The translations under genes and the position numbers were made by a program. The notes beneath the pieces were generated by a model. It was given only the letters and a program-made list of their open reading frames with translations, searched no databases and was not told where the DNA came from. This document shows, piece by piece, positions 13,008-20,775 of a DNA stretch of 22,265 bases. Source of the stretch: JBBSTY01 sp038235385 (GTDB lineage: Bacteria; Actinomycetota; Acidimicrobiia; Acidimicrobiales; Acidimicrobilacustridaceae); contig JBBSTY010000063.1 in NCBI GenBank assembly GCA_038235385.1, forward strand, positions 1-22,265. The letters are read 5' to 3'. Positions within the stretch are counted from its first letter, which is position 1; the number at the start of each line of letters is the position of its first letter.

Positions 13008-14927
13008 ATGACGTCGGCCCGTGATCCCGGCGAGGGTGCGCGGCTCGCCGTCGCCGCCGTCGGATCGGTCGAGCGGCGCGAGGCGACGGTCGCCGGCGCG
13101 CTGGCCGCACTGGCTGAGGCCATCGACGAGCGCACGTGCTCGATCGCTCCCCGGCCGCTCCTGGTGCTGCCGATGCTCGATGCGTTGGCGACAGCCGCGG
13201 CGAGCGGCCCGGCCCCGGCGGCCGGTACCGATCCGGACCCGGTGGCGGCGACCACCGCCGCTGCCCGCCTCGCCGGCGTCAGGCCCGAACCGGAGATCGG
13301 GCCCGGCCTCGTCGGGGTCGTGCACGAAGCGTTGCTCGATGCAACGCTGCGCCATCGCCGGGGTGCGTTCTACACGCCCGCCGATGTGGCCGACCGGCTG
13401 CTCGCCGTCGCCCTAGGAGATGCGCCGTGGGGGAGCGCACCGGGCACCGGATCGACCCCGACCATCTGCGATCCCGCGTCCGGCGGCGGCGTGTTCCTCC
13501 TGGCCGCGGCCGACGCGCTGCACTCGATCGGGGTGCCCGCCGACGAGATCGTCGGACGGTGCCTGTGGGGCATCGACATCGACCCGCTGGCGGTCGCGGT
13601 GGCCCAGGCGTCGTTGATCGTGTGGGCCAGGGCGCACGGCGCGGACATCCGCCCGGACGTGGTCTCGGACCACCTCGTGATCGGCGACACCCTCGGGCTG
13701 GGCATCGACGCGTGGCCCGCGCCGCCTCCGGGGGGCGGGTTCGACCTGGTGATCGGCAACCCACCGTTCCAGAGCCAGCTCGGATCCGCGACCGCCCGCA
13801 CCCGCCCCGAGACCGAGGCGCTTCGTGATCGCTGGGGTCCGTCGGTGGTGCGCTACGCCGACACGGCGGCCGTCTTCCTCCTCGCCGCCAGCCACCTGGT
13901 CCCCCCGGGCGGTCGGGTGGCACTGATCGTCCCGGTCCCGCTGCTCGTGTCCGGTGATGCTCGCCTGATCCGCGCCGAGCTGCTCGAACGAGCCCGGCTC
14001 CGCCACCTCTGGATCGCCGGCGACGCCCTGTTCGATGCCGGTGTTCGGGTGTGCGCGCCGGTCCTGGAGGTCGGCTCGGCCGCGATGGCCGACGTCGGCC
14101 GATCGCTCGGCCGGTCGTTCGCCGAGATCGACCCGGCCACGGTGGCGGCCGACGAGCTGGCCGCCGCGGGCACCTGGGGCACGCTCGTCGCCGACGTGTT
14201 CGGTGTGCCGGTGCTCGCCCCCGATCCGGGGGTGGGGACGTTGGGCGACTTCTGCACCGCCACGGCCGGCTTCCGCGACCAGTACTACGGCCTGGCGCCC
14301 TTCGTCGGCGAGGCGGACGACGGGAACACCGGCCGCGAGCGGACGGCGAAGCTCGTCACCAGCGGGCTCATCGATCCCGCCCGCTGCCTGTGGGGCCGAC
14401 GGTCCACCCGGTTCGCCGGGCGCCGGTGGGATCGCCCGGTGGTGGATCGCGACCGGTTGGCGCTCGAGGACCGATCGCTCGCGTCCTGGACCCAGGACCG
14501 CCTGGTGCCCAAGGTCGTGGTGGCAACCCAGACCCGGGTGCTCGAGGCCGCGGTGGATGTCGACGGGAGCTGGTTCCCGTCGGTGCCGACGATCGCGCTG
14601 ACACCGGTCGAGGGCAGGCTGTGGGACGCCGCCGCGGTCGTCCTGGCCCCGCCCACGTCCGTGTGGGCCATGAGCCGCCACATCGGCGCCGCCCTGTCGG
14701 CCGACGCCCTCAAGATCTCGGCCAAGCAGCTGCTGGCGGCGCCGCTCCCGGCCGACCGCGACGCCTGGTCGCACGGCGTCGTGGCCCTGCGCGCCGCGTC
14801 GGCCGCCGACGACGGCGGGCAGTGGCGAGCCGAGCTCGAGCGGTTCGGACGGGCGATGACGCTGGCCTACGCTGCGCCCGACGAGGTGTTCTCGTGGTGG
14901 CTCGAGCGGCTCCCGCCGTGGCGCTGA
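13008..14927 (+). CDS. N6-adenine DNA methyltransferase, Eco57I/type IIG-like, apparently solitary
   Basis: A 639-residue class I SAM-dependent methyltransferase predicted to methylate adenine N6 in a specific DNA sequence. Seen: an N-terminal helical region; RRGAFYTPADVADRL, typical of HsdM/Eco57I-type enzymes just before the catalytic domain; SAM-binding motif I DPASGGGVFLLA (Asp155); GIDIDPLAVAVAQASLI (the acidic SAM-ribose region); and catalytic motif IV NPPF (251-254). The C-terminal half (about 330-639) is the expected position of a target-recognition domain. No PD-(D/E)XK nuclease motif was noticed in it. There is no restriction or specificity gene on either side. Next is a PEP mutase-family gene after 29 bases. 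Orphan epigenetic regulator or a decayed restriction system are both possible. Confidence 0.88.
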   Translation: MTSARDPGEGARLAVAAVGSVERREATVAGALAALAEAIDERTCSIAPRPLLVLPMLDALATAAASGPAPAAGTDPDPVAATTAAARLAGVRPEPEIGPGLVGVVHEALLDATLRHRRGAFYTPADVADRLLAVALGDAPWGSAPGTGSTPTICDPASGGGVFLLAAADALHSIGVPADEIVGRCLWGIDIDPLAVAVAQASLIVWARAHGADIRPDVVSDHLVIGDTLGLGIDAWPAPPPGGGFDLVIGNPPFQSQLGSATARTRPETEALRDRWGPSVVRYADTAAVFLLAASHLVPPGGRVALIVPVPLLVSGDARLIRAELLERARLRHLWIAGDALFDAGVRVCAPVLEVGSAAMADVGRSLGRSFAEIDPATVAADELAAAGTWGTLVADVFGVPVLAPDPGVGTLGDFCTATAGFRDQYYGLAPFVGEADDGNTGRERTAKLVTSGLIDPARCLWGRRSTRFAGRRWDRPVVDRDRLALEDRSLASWTQDRLVPKVVVATQTRVLEAAVDVDGSWFPSVPTIALTPVEGRLWDAAAVVLAPPTSVWAMSRHIGAALSADALKISAKQLLAAPLPADRDAWSHGVVALRAASAADDGGQWRAELERFGRAMTLAYAAPDEVFSWWLERLPPWR

Positions 14928-14956
14928 CACGGCCGCACCGACGAGAGGATGGGTCC

Positions 14957-15838
14957 ATGGACGGAGTCCGGCTCCGCAACCGGTTGGCATCGGGCACACC
15001 GGTGCTGATGCCGGGCGTATGGGACGCGCTGTCGGCCCGCCTGGCCGCCCGCGCCGGTTTCGACACGGTGTTCGTCTCGGGGTACGCCGTCTCCGGCGCG
15101 GTGCTCGGACTGCCCGACACGGGCTACCTCGGCCAGGTGGAGATGGCCGACGTCGCCCGTCGGATCACGGCTGCGGTACCCGAGACGATGGTCGTCGTCG
15201 ACGCCGACACCGGGTACGGCAACGCCCGCAGCGCCGCCCGCACCGTCGAGCTCTGGGAGGCGGCGGGTGCGACCGGCCTCTTCCTCGAGGACCAGGAGTG
15301 GCCCAAGCGGTGCGGACACATGGCGGGCAAGCAGGTCATCGACCGGGACGAGTGGTTGGGCAAGCTCCGGGCGGTGCTGCGCCACCGGACCCACGCGTTC
15401 GTGACCGCCCGGACCGACGCCCGGGCGCCGCTCGGGCTCGACGAGGCGATCACCCGCGGCCGCATGGCACGCGATCTCGGGGTCGACGCGGTCTTCGTCG
15501 AGGCGCCCGAGTCCGAGGCCGAGCTCGAGGCGATCGCCGCCGCGCTCCCCGATTGCGTGCTCGTCGCCAACATGGTCGAGACCGGCAAGACGCCGCTGCT
15601 CACCCCCGCCGAGCTCGGCGCCCTCGGGTTCGACCTGATCGTGTCGCCGCTCAGCGCGCTCTTCGCCGCTGTCGCCGGCATGCGCCGGGCGCTCGGCGTG
15701 CTCGCCGAGCAGGGTTCGTTGCGCGACGATCTCGACCTCCTCGTGACCTTCGACGAGTTCACCGACGTGGTCGAGCTCGAACGCCACCAGGCCATGGACA
15801 TCGAGTTCGGCCCCGACGGCGGCCACGATCGTGTTTGA
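14957..15838 (+). CDS. Isocitrate lyase / PEP mutase superfamily enzyme
   Basis: A 293-residue TIM-barrel enzyme acting on C-C or C-P bonds of 2-oxo or 2-hydroxy acids with Mg2+. Seen: PGVWDALSARLAARAGFDTVFVSG, typical of this family's N-terminus; the metal-binding VVVDADTGYGN (Asp82 and Asp84); the active-site signature KRCGH at 117-121 (Cys119); TARTDAR; and VFVEAPES. The length matches methylisocitrate lyase, dimethylmalate lyase, oxaloacetate decarboxylase and PEP-mutase homologues, and these cannot be told apart by eye. No propionate (prpCD) or phosphonate genes are near. ATG 14957 has a GAGAGGA ribosome-binding site. It starts 29 bases after the methyltransferase, so they may be co-transcribed. 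The putative riboswitch promoter overlaps its stop codon. Confidence 0.9.
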   Translation: MDGVRLRNRLASGTPVLMPGVWDALSARLAARAGFDTVFVSGYAVSGAVLGLPDTGYLGQVEMADVARRITAAVPETMVVVDADTGYGNARSAARTVELWEAAGATGLFLEDQEWPKRCGHMAGKQVIDRDEWLGKLRAVLRHRTHAFVTARTDARAPLGLDEAITRGRMARDLGVDAVFVEAPESEAELEAIAAALPDCVLVANMVETGKTPLLTPAELGALGFDLIVSPLSALFAAVAGMRRALGVLAEQGSLRDDLDLLVTFDEFTDVVELERHQAMDIEFGPDGGHDRV

Positions 15839-15863
15839 CGAGGCGACGGCGACGTAGTTGATT
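15835..15863 (+). promoter_or_regulatory. Candidate promoter for the riboswitch-metX transcript
   Basis: TTGACG (15835-15840), a 17-base spacer and TTGATT (15858-15863) would start RNA near 15870, the first base of the riboswitch P1 stem. The -35 overlaps the stop codon of the preceding gene. The -10 is a weak match. Confidence 0.4.
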
Positions 15864-15869
15864 GGTGCC

Positions 15870-15995
15870 GACATCAGGAGTGGCCCGGTTCGCCGGGTCC
15901 GGCAACCTGGGGCGGACACCCAAGGTGCCATCCCGCTCTCGAGCGGGGATGTGGTCCGGTCGTACGACTCGAACGGGCAACGAACTGTCCGGGCA
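15870..15995 (+). promoter_or_regulatory. SAM-IV-type S-adenosylmethionine riboswitch upstream of metX
   Basis: The architecture of the SAM-I/SAM-IV clan is visible. P1 pairs ACATC (15871-15875) with GATGT (15948-15952). P2 is CCCGG-TTCG-CCGGG (15884-15897). The conserved CCGGCAACCT is followed by P3, where ACCTGGG pairs with CCC-A-AGGT. Then comes the diagnostic AGGTGCCA, and P4 is CCCGCT-CTCG-AGCGGG (15932-15947). The P3 loop CGGACA (15913-15918) is exactly complementary to TGTCCG (15986-15991) beyond P1. That downstream pseudoknot distinguishes SAM-IV (and SAM-I/IV variants) from SAM-I. The element ends about 65 bases before the metX start. When SAM is high it should lower metX expression. 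The expression platform is not resolved. Confidence 0.88.
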
Positions 15996-16060
15996 CCCCG
16001 GTGGCCGGTCAAGGCATCGGGTGTCGTCCCGCTGAGGGAACCAATCGTGCGAGCAACCCG

Positions 16061-17257
16061 GTGAGCGCGTCGAGCGCTCGCCCACCGATCGACAGCGCAC
16101 CGCCGGTCACCGGCGCGTGGCGGCCCGGTGACCCCGTGGGCAACCGGTCGTTCACCACCATCGGTACCGATCGGCGCTTCGTCCTCGAGGGCGGCGGTTC
16201 CCTGCGTCACGTCACCGTCGCCTACGAGACGTGGGGGGAGCTCGACGCGTCCGCATCCAACGCCGTGCTGGTGTGCCACGCCCTCACCGGCGATGCCCAC
16301 GCGGCGGGACCGAGCGGGCCCGGCCAACCCAGCCCCGGGTGGTGGGACGACGTGATCGGTCCGGGCCGGGCGCTCGACACCACGCGGCTCTTCGTCGTGT
16401 GCGTGAACGTGCTGGGCGGGTGCCAGGGGTCGACCGGGCCGTCGTCGATCGATCCCGCCACCGGCCGGCCCTACGGATCGTCGTTCCCGCAGGTCTCGAT
16501 CCGCGACATGGTGCGCAGCCAGGCCGCGGTGGCCGACGCCCTCGGCATCGGGCGGTGGCGGAGCGTCATCGGCGGATCGATGGGCGGCATGCAGGCGCTG
16601 GAGTGGGGGGTGATGTACCCGACCCGGGTGCGCTCGCTCGTGCTGATGGCCACGGCAGCGGCGGCAACCGCGCAGCAGATCGCGTTCAGCTCGATCGGCC
16701 GCAACGCCATCATGCTCGACCCGAACTGGCGCGGCGGCGACTACTACGACGCCGAGCCGGGGGATGGCCCGCACCAGGGTCTGATGCTCGCCCGGCAGCT
16801 CGCGCAGGTCACCTACCGCACCGACGAGGTGTTCAACGAGAGGTTCGGACGTGGGGTGATCGACCCGATCGACCGCTTCTCGCTCGGTCAGCGCTTCAAC
16901 GTCCAGAGCTACCTCGACTACCAGGGCGCCAAGCTCGTGCGCCGCTTCGACGCCAACTCGTACCTCGCCATCAGCAAGGCGATGGACCTGCACGACGTCG
17001 GGCGAGGGCGGGGCGGGCTCGAGCGCGCCCTCGAGCGGGTGACCGCCCCGACCCTGACGGTCAGCATCGACTCCGACGCCCTCTACTTCCCCTACCAGCA
17101 GGAGCAGATCCGCGACGCGCTCCTCGCCGGTGGCACACGATGCGACCACCAGGTGATCGAGAGCCCCGACGGCCACGATGCGTTCCTGCTCGCCATCGAC
17201 CAGCTGGCGGTGTCGCTCCGCCGATTCCTCGACGATGTGGAGAAATCCGATGACTGA
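16061..17257 (+). CDS. metX: Homoserine O-acetyltransferase
   Basis: A 398-residue alpha/beta-hydrolase-fold acyltransferase that acetylates homoserine from acetyl-CoA, committing it to methionine synthesis. Seen: VAYETWGELDASASNAVLVCHALTGD split across the N-terminal strands, GWWDDVIGPG, NVLGGCQGSTGPSS, the nucleophile elbow GGSMGGMQ (Ser173), Asp339 in SIDSDALYFP, and His372 in SPDGHDAFL, giving a full catalytic triad. GTG 16061 was chosen because the only earlier in-frame start, GTG 16001, lies directly after the riboswitch and adds no conserved sequence. The ribosome-binding site is weak (GAGGGA rather far upstream), which may fit translational control by the riboswitch. The stop overlaps the next gene by eight bases. 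Acetyl rather than succinyl donor is assumed from MetX similarity. Confidence 0.93.
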   Translation: MSASSARPPIDSAPPVTGAWRPGDPVGNRSFTTIGTDRRFVLEGGGSLRHVTVAYETWGELDASASNAVLVCHALTGDAHAAGPSGPGQPSPGWWDDVIGPGRALDTTRLFVVCVNVLGGCQGSTGPSSIDPATGRPYGSSFPQVSIRDMVRSQAAVADALGIGRWRSVIGGSMGGMQALEWGVMYPTRVRSLVLMATAAAATAQQIAFSSIGRNAIMLDPNWRGGDYYDAEPGDGPHQGLMLARQLAQVTYRTDEVFNERFGRGVIDPIDRFSLGQRFNVQSYLDYQGAKLVRRFDANSYLAISKAMDLHDVGRGRGGLERALERVTAPTLTVSIDSDALYFPYQQEQIRDALLAGGTRCDHQVIESPDGHDAFLLAIDQLAVSLRRFLDDVEKSDD

Positions 17258-18461
17258 CGATCCGCGCCCCACCCGGTACCGCCCCGAGACCACCGCGATC
17301 CGAGCCGGTCGGGCCGACAACGGCACCGCCCTCGCGCCGATCCTGTGGTCGAGCACCACCTTCGTCACCCCGTCGATCGACGAGGGACGCCGCATGGCCA
17401 CCGCAGTCGGCACCACGCACTTCTACAGCCGGTACGGGAACCCCACGGTGCGCGCCTTCGAGGACGCGGTCGCCGAGCTCGAGGGCGCCGAGTCCGCCCA
17501 GGCGTTCGCGTCGGGCATGGGCGCGCTGAGTGCGGTCGTGCTCGGGCTCTGCTCCGCGGGCGATCACATCGTGTGCCAGCGGCAGGTGTACGCCGGCACG
17601 CAGCAGCTCCTGCAGGCGGCGTGTCCGCGGTTCGGGATCGATGTCACCTTCGTCGACGCCACCGACCCTGCCGCGTGGGCGGCCGCGGTCCGGCCCGGCA
17701 AGACGGTGCTCCTCCTCGCCGAGACCCCGGCCAACCCCCGCCTCGACCTCGTCGACCTCGACGCGCTCGCGGCCATCCCCGGCCCGCTCAAGGTCGTCGA
17801 CTCGACGTTCGCCACCCCGCTCGGCCAGCGTCCGATCGACCACGGCATCGATCTCGTGGTCCACTCGGCCACCAAGGCCATCTCGGGGCACAACGACGCC
17901 ACCCTCGGGGTCGTGTCGGGGAGCGCCGAGCTGATCGACTGGCTCTGGTCCTTCGCGGTGCTCCAGGGCGCCAACGCGTCGCCCACCGACGCGCTCAACG
18001 GTCTGCGCGGCCTGCGCACGCTCGCCGTGCGGCTCCGCCAGCAGACCGAATCGGCGCAGCGGCTGGCCGAGGTGCTCGAAGACCACCCCGGCGCCGAGAA
18101 CGTCCGGTACCCCGGGCTCGACTCGCACCCCCAACGCGAGCTCGCCAAGCGCCAGATGCTCACGCCGGGCGGGCTGCTCACCTTCGATGTCCGCGGTGGG
18201 CTCGAAGCCGGACGCCGGTTCGTCGAATCGACCCGGCTGGCGCAGCTGGCGCCGTCGTTGGGCGGCCCCGAGACGCTGGTGACCCACCCGGCGTCGACGA
18301 CGCACGTGAACCTGCTGCCCGAGGAGCTGGCCGCCAGCTTCATCGCCCCGGGGACGATCCGCGTGTCGGTCGGCCTCGAGCACGTCGACGATCTCGTCGA
18401 CGACGTGGTGCAGGCCCTCGAGCTGGCGGGCGCTGCCCCGCTGGATCCGCCGGCGGTCTGA
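17250..18461 (+). CDS. Cys/Met metabolism PLP enzyme (O-acetylhomoserine sulfhydrylase or cystathionine gamma-synthase)
   Basis: A 403-residue fold-type I PLP enzyme. Seen: THFYSRYGNPTVRAFE (phosphate-contacting Tyr/Arg from the neighbouring subunit), ASGMGALSAV, QVYAGTQQLL (substrate-contacting Tyr), LAETPANPRLDLVDL, VDSTFATP (Asp that pairs with the pyridine nitrogen), and HSATKAISGHNDA with the Schiff-base Lys209. ATG 17250 overlaps the metX stop by eight bases, so the two are translationally coupled and co-regulated by the riboswitch. With MetX supplying O-acetylhomoserine, it would form homocysteine directly from sulfide or cystathionine from cysteine. The length of about 400 residues is nearer MetB/MetZ than the roughly 430 of classical MetY. 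Family certain; the precise reaction is not. Confidence 0.92.
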   Translation: MTDDPRPTRYRPETTAIRAGRADNGTALAPILWSSTTFVTPSIDEGRRMATAVGTTHFYSRYGNPTVRAFEDAVAELEGAESAQAFASGMGALSAVVLGLCSAGDHIVCQRQVYAGTQQLLQAACPRFGIDVTFVDATDPAAWAAAVRPGKTVLLLAETPANPRLDLVDLDALAAIPGPLKVVDSTFATPLGQRPIDHGIDLVVHSATKAISGHNDATLGVVSGSAELIDWLWSFAVLQGANASPTDALNGLRGLRTLAVRLRQQTESAQRLAEVLEDHPGAENVRYPGLDSHPQRELAKRQMLTPGGLLTFDVRGGLEAGRRFVESTRLAQLAPSLGGPETLVTHPASTTHVNLLPEELAASFIAPGTIRVSVGLEHVDDLVDDVVQALELAGAAPLDPPAV

Positions 18462-18544
18462 TCGCCCGGTGCCGATGCCGGTGCCGGTGCCCGCTGCCGT
18501 GCCCGGCGTCGGGATGCGGCCCGGTGGCGGTCAGCGGGTGAGGA

Positions 18545-19333
18545 TCAGGACGTCATGAACGACTCGAGCGCCGCGAGGTTCTCCGGTGCGCCGACGAGCT
18601 CGGCGAACTGGGCTTCCTCACGGATGCGGGTGTCGGGGATGCTCGTGCCCCGCGCCGCCAGCATCAACGTCTTCGTCGCGACGAGCGGGCCCACCGCGAG
18701 CGCGCCGATGGTGCGGGCCACCACCATGATCTCGTCGAGCAGCTGGTCGTCGGGCACGGCGCGGAGCGCCAGCTTGAGTCGGACCGCCTCGTCGGCGTCG
18801 ATCCAGGGTTCGGTGAAGAGCAGCATCGCCGCCTCCTGCCAGCCGACGGTGACCGGGAGCAGGAGGCTCGCAGACGCCTCGGTGGTGACGCCGAGCGACA
18901 CGAACGGCGCCTTCAGCCGTGCGCCCTCGGCGATGAAGACGATGTCGCAGTGGGGGAGGATGGTGAGGCCGATGCCCACGCCGACGCCGTTCACCGCCGC
19001 CAGCAGCGGCTTGGGGAACGACTCGATCACCGGCATGAGCTGGCGGTAGCCGGGTTCCTCCCGCTCACCACCGTCGGTGGGGGCGAACACCGACGGATCG
19101 GCCATCTCGGTGAGGTCCTGGCCGGCGGTGAACGCTCGACCCGCACCGGTGAGCACCACGCACCGCAGGTCGGGGTCGTCGGCCGCCTGCTCCAGGGCGT
19201 CGCGCACGGCGCACCACAGCGCCTGGTTGAACGCGTTGAGCGCCTCGGGCCGGTTGAAGGTGATCACACGGACGCCGTCGGCGTCGGCGACGAGCACGAC
19301 GTCGTCTTCGGTTCGTGACGGGGTGTCAGCCAT
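18545..19333 (-). CDS. Enoyl-CoA hydratase/isomerase family, peroxisomal-ECI2-like
   Basis: A 262-residue crotonase. Seen: GVRVITFNRPEALNAFNQAL near the N-terminus, oxyanion-hole segments GRAFTAGQDLTEM and NGVGVGIGLTILPHCD, then KAPFVSLGVTTEASASLLLP. The last resembles the TPFxxLGxxPEGCSSxxFP motif of ECI2-type delta3-delta2-enoyl-CoA isomerases, and the Glu of TTEAS would be the catalytic acid. It lacks the PEIxLGxxPGAGGTQ signature of classical hydratases. ATG 19333 has AAGGA about eight bases upstream on its strand; the frame could be read back to 19858, but that runs over the divergent gene. It converges on the PLP-enzyme gene 83 bases away. Isomerase activity is an inference. Confidence 0.9.
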   Translation of the reverse strand: MADTPSRTEDDVVLVADADGVRVITFNRPEALNAFNQALWCAVRDALEQAADDPDLRCVVLTGAGRAFTAGQDLTEMADPSVFAPTDGGEREEPGYRQLMPVIESFPKPLLAAVNGVGVGIGLTILPHCDIVFIAEGARLKAPFVSLGVTTEASASLLLPVTVGWQEAAMLLFTEPWIDADEAVRLKLALRAVPDDQLLDEIMVVARTIGALAVGPLVATKTLMLAARGTSIPDTRIREEAQFAELVGAPENLAALESFMTS

Positions 19334-19441
19334 GGCGTGATCCTTCCACGGAACGGCCCCGGGGCGTGCCGGAGGCGGTGCCGCTGCGGGCGCGGGCATG
19401 GGTCGGGAGGACCGAATTGCTTCAGGTGGCCGGCGCGCGGT

Positions 19442-19449
19442 GCCGATAG
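19442..19449 (+). promoter_or_regulatory. Candidate FliA/WhiG-type -10 (GCCGATAG) ahead of the DUF4328 gene
   Basis: The same octamer as at 11030-11037, in the divergent region about 68 bases before ATG 19517. TTCA/TCAG around 19421-19425 is the only -35 candidate and is weak. Confidence 0.25.
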
Positions 19450-19516
19450 CTGGTTCGGGCCCGTCTGTCGTCGGTGCTCGTCGTCTCCACGTCCCGTCCG
19501 CCACCGAAGGAAGCAC

Positions 19517-20653
19517 ATGGCATCGCGTGCATCGACGGAGCAACTGACCTGCCGGGACTGCGGATCGACGGTGACCCCGTCGGATCGGTTCTGTCCGGCA
19601 TGCGGCACGCCGAACGCGAGCTCGAAGTTCCACCCGAAGTTCGGACCCGAGCTCAAGCGGTTCGAACCCGAGATCGTGTCCGATGTCGCCGAGCCGGGGT
19701 CGGCGGCGTGCCCGCGCTGCCACCGCCCCATCGAGCGGCCCGCAGAGTTCTGCCGGGCGTGCGGCATGGACCTCGGTCCGGCGTGGGAGCGCTACGAACG
19801 GGTGCACATCCTGCACACCTGGCGCCAGGACAACCGCTGGACCATGGTCCGCTACCAATCACCTCGCGTCGTCGCCGTCGCGTTGCAGCTGATCCTGTTC
19901 CTGGGGATCAGCGTCGCGGCCGTCGTCGGGGTCATCGATTCGTGGCTGCTCGTCCGTTCGGGCGACCACCTCCCGGTCGGTCCGTCGAACGCCGCCCTCC
20001 TCCAGACCCGCGACATCGTCGAGTTGGTCTCGGTCGCGCTGGTGCTGATCGGCGGCATCCTCCTGGTGAGCTGGATGCGACGCGCCTACGCCAACCTTCC
20101 CGCGTTGGCCGTCGGCGACCTGCGCTTCGCCGCCTGGTGGGTGGTCGGCGGATGGGTCATCCCCGGCATCAACCTGGTGCGTCCGAAGCAGATCATGGAC
20201 GACCTGTGGCGGGCCAGCCACCCGCTCGCCCCCCCGTTCTCGTCGAGCTGGCGAGTCGCACCCGGGCCGCTGTGGTCCCACCTCTGGTGGTGGGGGCTCC
20301 TCCTGGGCGCCGCCCTCGGCCTCGCCGGGCGAGGCGTCATCGCCACCAACGCGGCGCGAGCGGTGAGCGACCCCACCGACCTCCAGGTCGGGCTGCTCAT
20401 CTCCGGGTTGTCGGCGTTCCTCCTCGCGGTCGCCGCGTTCGCGCTGCTCGTGCTCGTCCAGCAGGTGACCGACCGCCAGGACGAGCGGGCCGAGTTCCTC
20501 GAGTCCGAGACGCCCGCCGCCTACGCCGCCGAGATCGAGGCCGACCGTGTCGCCGCCTCCATCAGCGGTTCGATGCGCCCCTCGTTCGGCGCACCGTCCG
20601 CGTCGGCGCTCGTCCACGACGGTCAGGAACGCGGTGTGTTCGGTCGGTACTGA
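19517..20653 (+). CDS. Double zinc-ribbon DUF4328 membrane protein
   Basis: A 378-residue protein starting at ATG 19517 with GAAGGA six bases upstream. Two zinc ribbons open the protein: Cys12/Cys15/Cys26/Cys29 and Cys65/Cys68/Cys79/Cys82. A short basic-aromatic linker follows (WRQDNRWTMVRYQ), then about five hydrophobic spans near 117-140, 167-187, 202-222, 252-275 and 290-316. The segment WMRRAYANLPAL through WVIPGINLVRPKQIMDDLWRAS is characteristic of DUF4328, an actinobacterial membrane domain of unknown function. The C-terminal 60 residues are hydrophilic and probably cytoplasmic. The gene is divergent from the crotonase across 183 bases and followed by a hairpin. Sensing or scaffolding through the ribbons is possible but unproven. 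Confidence 0.9.
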   Translation: MASRASTEQLTCRDCGSTVTPSDRFCPACGTPNASSKFHPKFGPELKRFEPEIVSDVAEPGSAACPRCHRPIERPAEFCRACGMDLGPAWERYERVHILHTWRQDNRWTMVRYQSPRVVAVALQLILFLGISVAAVVGVIDSWLLVRSGDHLPVGPSNAALLQTRDIVELVSVALVLIGGILLVSWMRRAYANLPALAVGDLRFAAWWVVGGWVIPGINLVRPKQIMDDLWRASHPLAPPFSSSWRVAPGPLWSHLWWWGLLLGAALGLAGRGVIATNAARAVSDPTDLQVGLLISGLSAFLLAVAAFALLVLVQQVTDRQDERAEFLESETPAAYAAEIEADRVAASISGSMRPSFGAPSASALVHDGQERGVFGRY

Positions 20654-20703
20654 TCCGCGACCGTCGTCGGTCTCGCGCCTCGGCCACCCGTCATCGGTCC
20701 TCA

Positions 20704-20726
20704 CCGCTCCGTGATCGGCGGAGCGG
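20704..20726 (+). terminator. Perfect 8-bp hairpin between the DUF4328 and glycosylase genes
   Basis: CCGCTCCG-TGATCGG-CGGAGCGG, about 50 bases after the DUF4328 stop. No U-tract follows; it is likely a GC-rich terminator separating the two genes. Confidence 0.55.
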
Positions 20727-20775
20727 CGACACCCCCGACCTTGGCCCGGCACACCCGCTCGTGGTGAGCTGAACC

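Noticed and set aside
13008..14927. Methyltransferase as part of a BREX, DISARM or classical restriction-modification island
   Set aside because: No ATPase, phosphatase, nuclease, specificity subunit or other defence gene is adjacent, and the flanking genes are metabolic.
15870..15995. SAM-II or cobalamin riboswitch
   Set aside because: SAM-II has a compact H-type pseudoknot without the GGCAACC / GGTGCC core, and no cobalamin B12-box was seen. The observed stems and the P3-loop pseudoknot fit the SAM-I/IV clan.
14867..17416. 849-codon minus-strand open frame opposite the PEP mutase and metX genes
   Set aside because: It covers two well-supported plus-strand genes and the riboswitch, and has no domain motifs; a GC-bias artefact.
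18462..18544. Terminator in the convergent gap between the PLP enzyme and the crotonase
   Set aside because: The region is repetitive (GGTGCC-like units) and GC-rich, but I found no clean inverted repeat that would pair better than chance.
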